From assembly GCA_905221605.1 (NCBI GenBank), contig CAJNDS010002253.1, positions 153,904 through 217,903 on the forward strand: a stretch of DNA of 64,000 bases. Direction: 5' to 3'. Source of the stretch: Symbiodinium natans. Lineage: Eukaryota > Sar > Dinophyceae > Suessiales > Symbiodiniaceae. Made by a program: the position numbers and the translations under genes. This document shows positions 63,312-64,000 of the stretch, piece after piece (position 1 is the stretch's first letter; every line of letters starts with the position of its first letter). The notes beneath the pieces were generated by a model. That model was given only the letters and a program-made list of their open reading frames with translations, had not been told where the DNA came from and did no database searches.

Positions 63312-64000
63312 ATGCAAACCGGCATTATCCCAACAACAATCGTCCACCACCACCACCACCACCACCACCACCACCACCACCCCCGCCGCCGCCGCCGCCG
63401 CCGCCACCACCACCACCACCACCACCTTCACACACCCACTCACTCCCACCCACGACACATGCAGTGCACACTACACATTACCAACCACTCACAACACCCA
63501 ATGCCACACCAAGTTCAGCCACCAGCCACCAAGGTTCTACAAGCATGGGTGTGGTGCCTCCACCAGCTCACTCTTTTCAGCCCCTGGGAAGTTCTTCCCA
63601 GCCACCACAGCACCAGCAGCTGCAACTTACACATTTGTTTGACTCCAACATACCATCCAGTTTTGCACAAACTACCTGTCCCCAAATCAAGCAAGCCGCT
63701 ATTTTCGCACATGCTTGCTCACCCACAGAGCACCACCCAACTGAGGGACTTCCTCAAAGACACCCTCACCCAGCATAAAGAGCACATACCACCGTTCCAC
63801 ATCCCCAGCACCAAGATGGTATACAAAAAACACCCACCTCTTCAGCCAATACTACACAATTGGCGACAAGCACACCACACGTGGCAACCTCACTTGACGC
63901 CACCATGTACATGTCGCCACCTGCAAGCAGGGGACACTACACAGCACGTTGCTCAGCAACTCCACGCGCTGTTACCCCAGCACGGCGTACTTGCCTACTC
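63312..64000 (+). CDS. Partial second Penelope-like RT ORF (pre-RT region), runs off the window
   Basis: Open from after the stop at 63294-63296 to the window end; ATGs at 63312 and 63501. From about 63640 the product matches ORF3 residues about 290-370: TQLRDFLKDTL, PFHIPSTKMVYKK, ILHNWRQ and PPCTC here against CQRHLREVL, PLHVPKTTVVAKP, QCHNWQR and RRCTC there. This is the segment before the RT core, so RT motifs should lie beyond the window. The 110 residues before it are low-complexity (His run from the microsatellite) and contain no GIY-YIG, so this protein may lack the N-terminal nuclease, or its start may be in the frame beginning at 63248. Confidence 0.7.
   Translation, partial: MQTGIIPTTIVHHHHHHHHHHHHPRRRRRRRHHHHHHHLHTPTHSHPRHMQCTLHITNHSQHPMPHQVQPPATKVLQAWVWCLHQLTLFSPWEVLPSHHSTSSCNLHICLTPTYHPVLHKLPVPKSSKPLFSHMLAHPQSTTQLRDFLKDTLTQHKEHIPPFHIPSTKMVYKKHPPLQPILHNWRQAHHTWQPHLTPPCTCRHLQAGDTTQHVAQQLHALLPQHGVLAY
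63344..63426 (+). repeat. (CCA)n/(CCG)n microsatellite
   Basis: Uninterrupted CCA units, a block of CCG, then CCA again. It codes Pro, Thr or His depending on frame and is a likely place for slippage between the two overlapping frames. Confidence 0.9.

Overview
The window looks like nuclear DNA of a dinoflagellate, most likely of the Symbiodinium type. Evidence: a ribosomal protein gene and an RCC1-repeat gene cut into many short exons with GC/GA as well as GT donors and AG|G acceptors; scattered degenerate plant-type telomere motifs (TTTAGGG/CCCTAAA); long GC-rich stretches without recognisable genes; and polypyrimidine-AG sites in front of single-strand ORF arrays, as expected for spliced-leader trans-splicing. 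Two 100-N scaffold gaps (23505-23604, 41401-41500) interrupt it.

Layout. 1-23.2 kb is ordinary host DNA with two genes I can name, both on the minus strand: RPL27A (ribosomal protein uL15, about 2294-3216) and a multi-exon RCC1-repeat protein (about 7067-9475). The rest holds interstitial telomere-like blocks, small tandem repeats, an imperfect 280-bp fold-back and an AT-rich patch. 23.2-23.5 kb is a TG/TGCG microsatellite running into gap 1.

23.6-60.1 kb holds two near-identical direct copies of a unit of at least 18.5 kb (copy A 23605-41400, 5' end lost in gap 1; copy B 41501-60076). Each unit carries eleven plus-strand ORFs of 123-883 codons and a short twelfth ORF, then a hairpin, a 67-bp tandem array and a (TG)n tail. 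ORF3 is the diagnostic gene: an N-terminal GIY-YIG nuclease fused to a Penelope-type reverse transcriptase (RPIVS, GSPMGHPMSP, YVDD). ORF2 (RS-rich, with a C-terminal hydrophobic segment) is separated from ORF3 only by an in-frame UGA in the readthrough context UGA-CUA. ORFs 7, 8 and 9 look like diverged paralogues; ORFs 5, 10 and 11 carry Cys/His clusters. I read the unit as a giant multi-gene Penelope-like retroelement, comparable in concept to the Terminons of bdelloid rotifers but with the permuted N-terminal nuclease of the Naiad/Chlamys clade. Copy B shows decay: a 50-bp frameshifting deletion in ORF1, Phe to Ser at the steric-gate position of the RT, and loss of the ORF10 start codon.

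60.1-64.0 kb contains a second, diverged system of the same kind: a 633-residue Gln/Arg-Ser/Pro-rich protein followed by an ORF running off the window whose sequence matches the region just before the RT core of ORF3.

How the element genes may work together (inference): ORF3 supplies DNA nicking and reverse transcription, ORF2 is a gag-like partner joined to it by readthrough, the Cys/His and RS proteins are likely nucleic-acid binders, and the ORF7-9 family may be structural. Functions other than ORF3 are not established from sequence.
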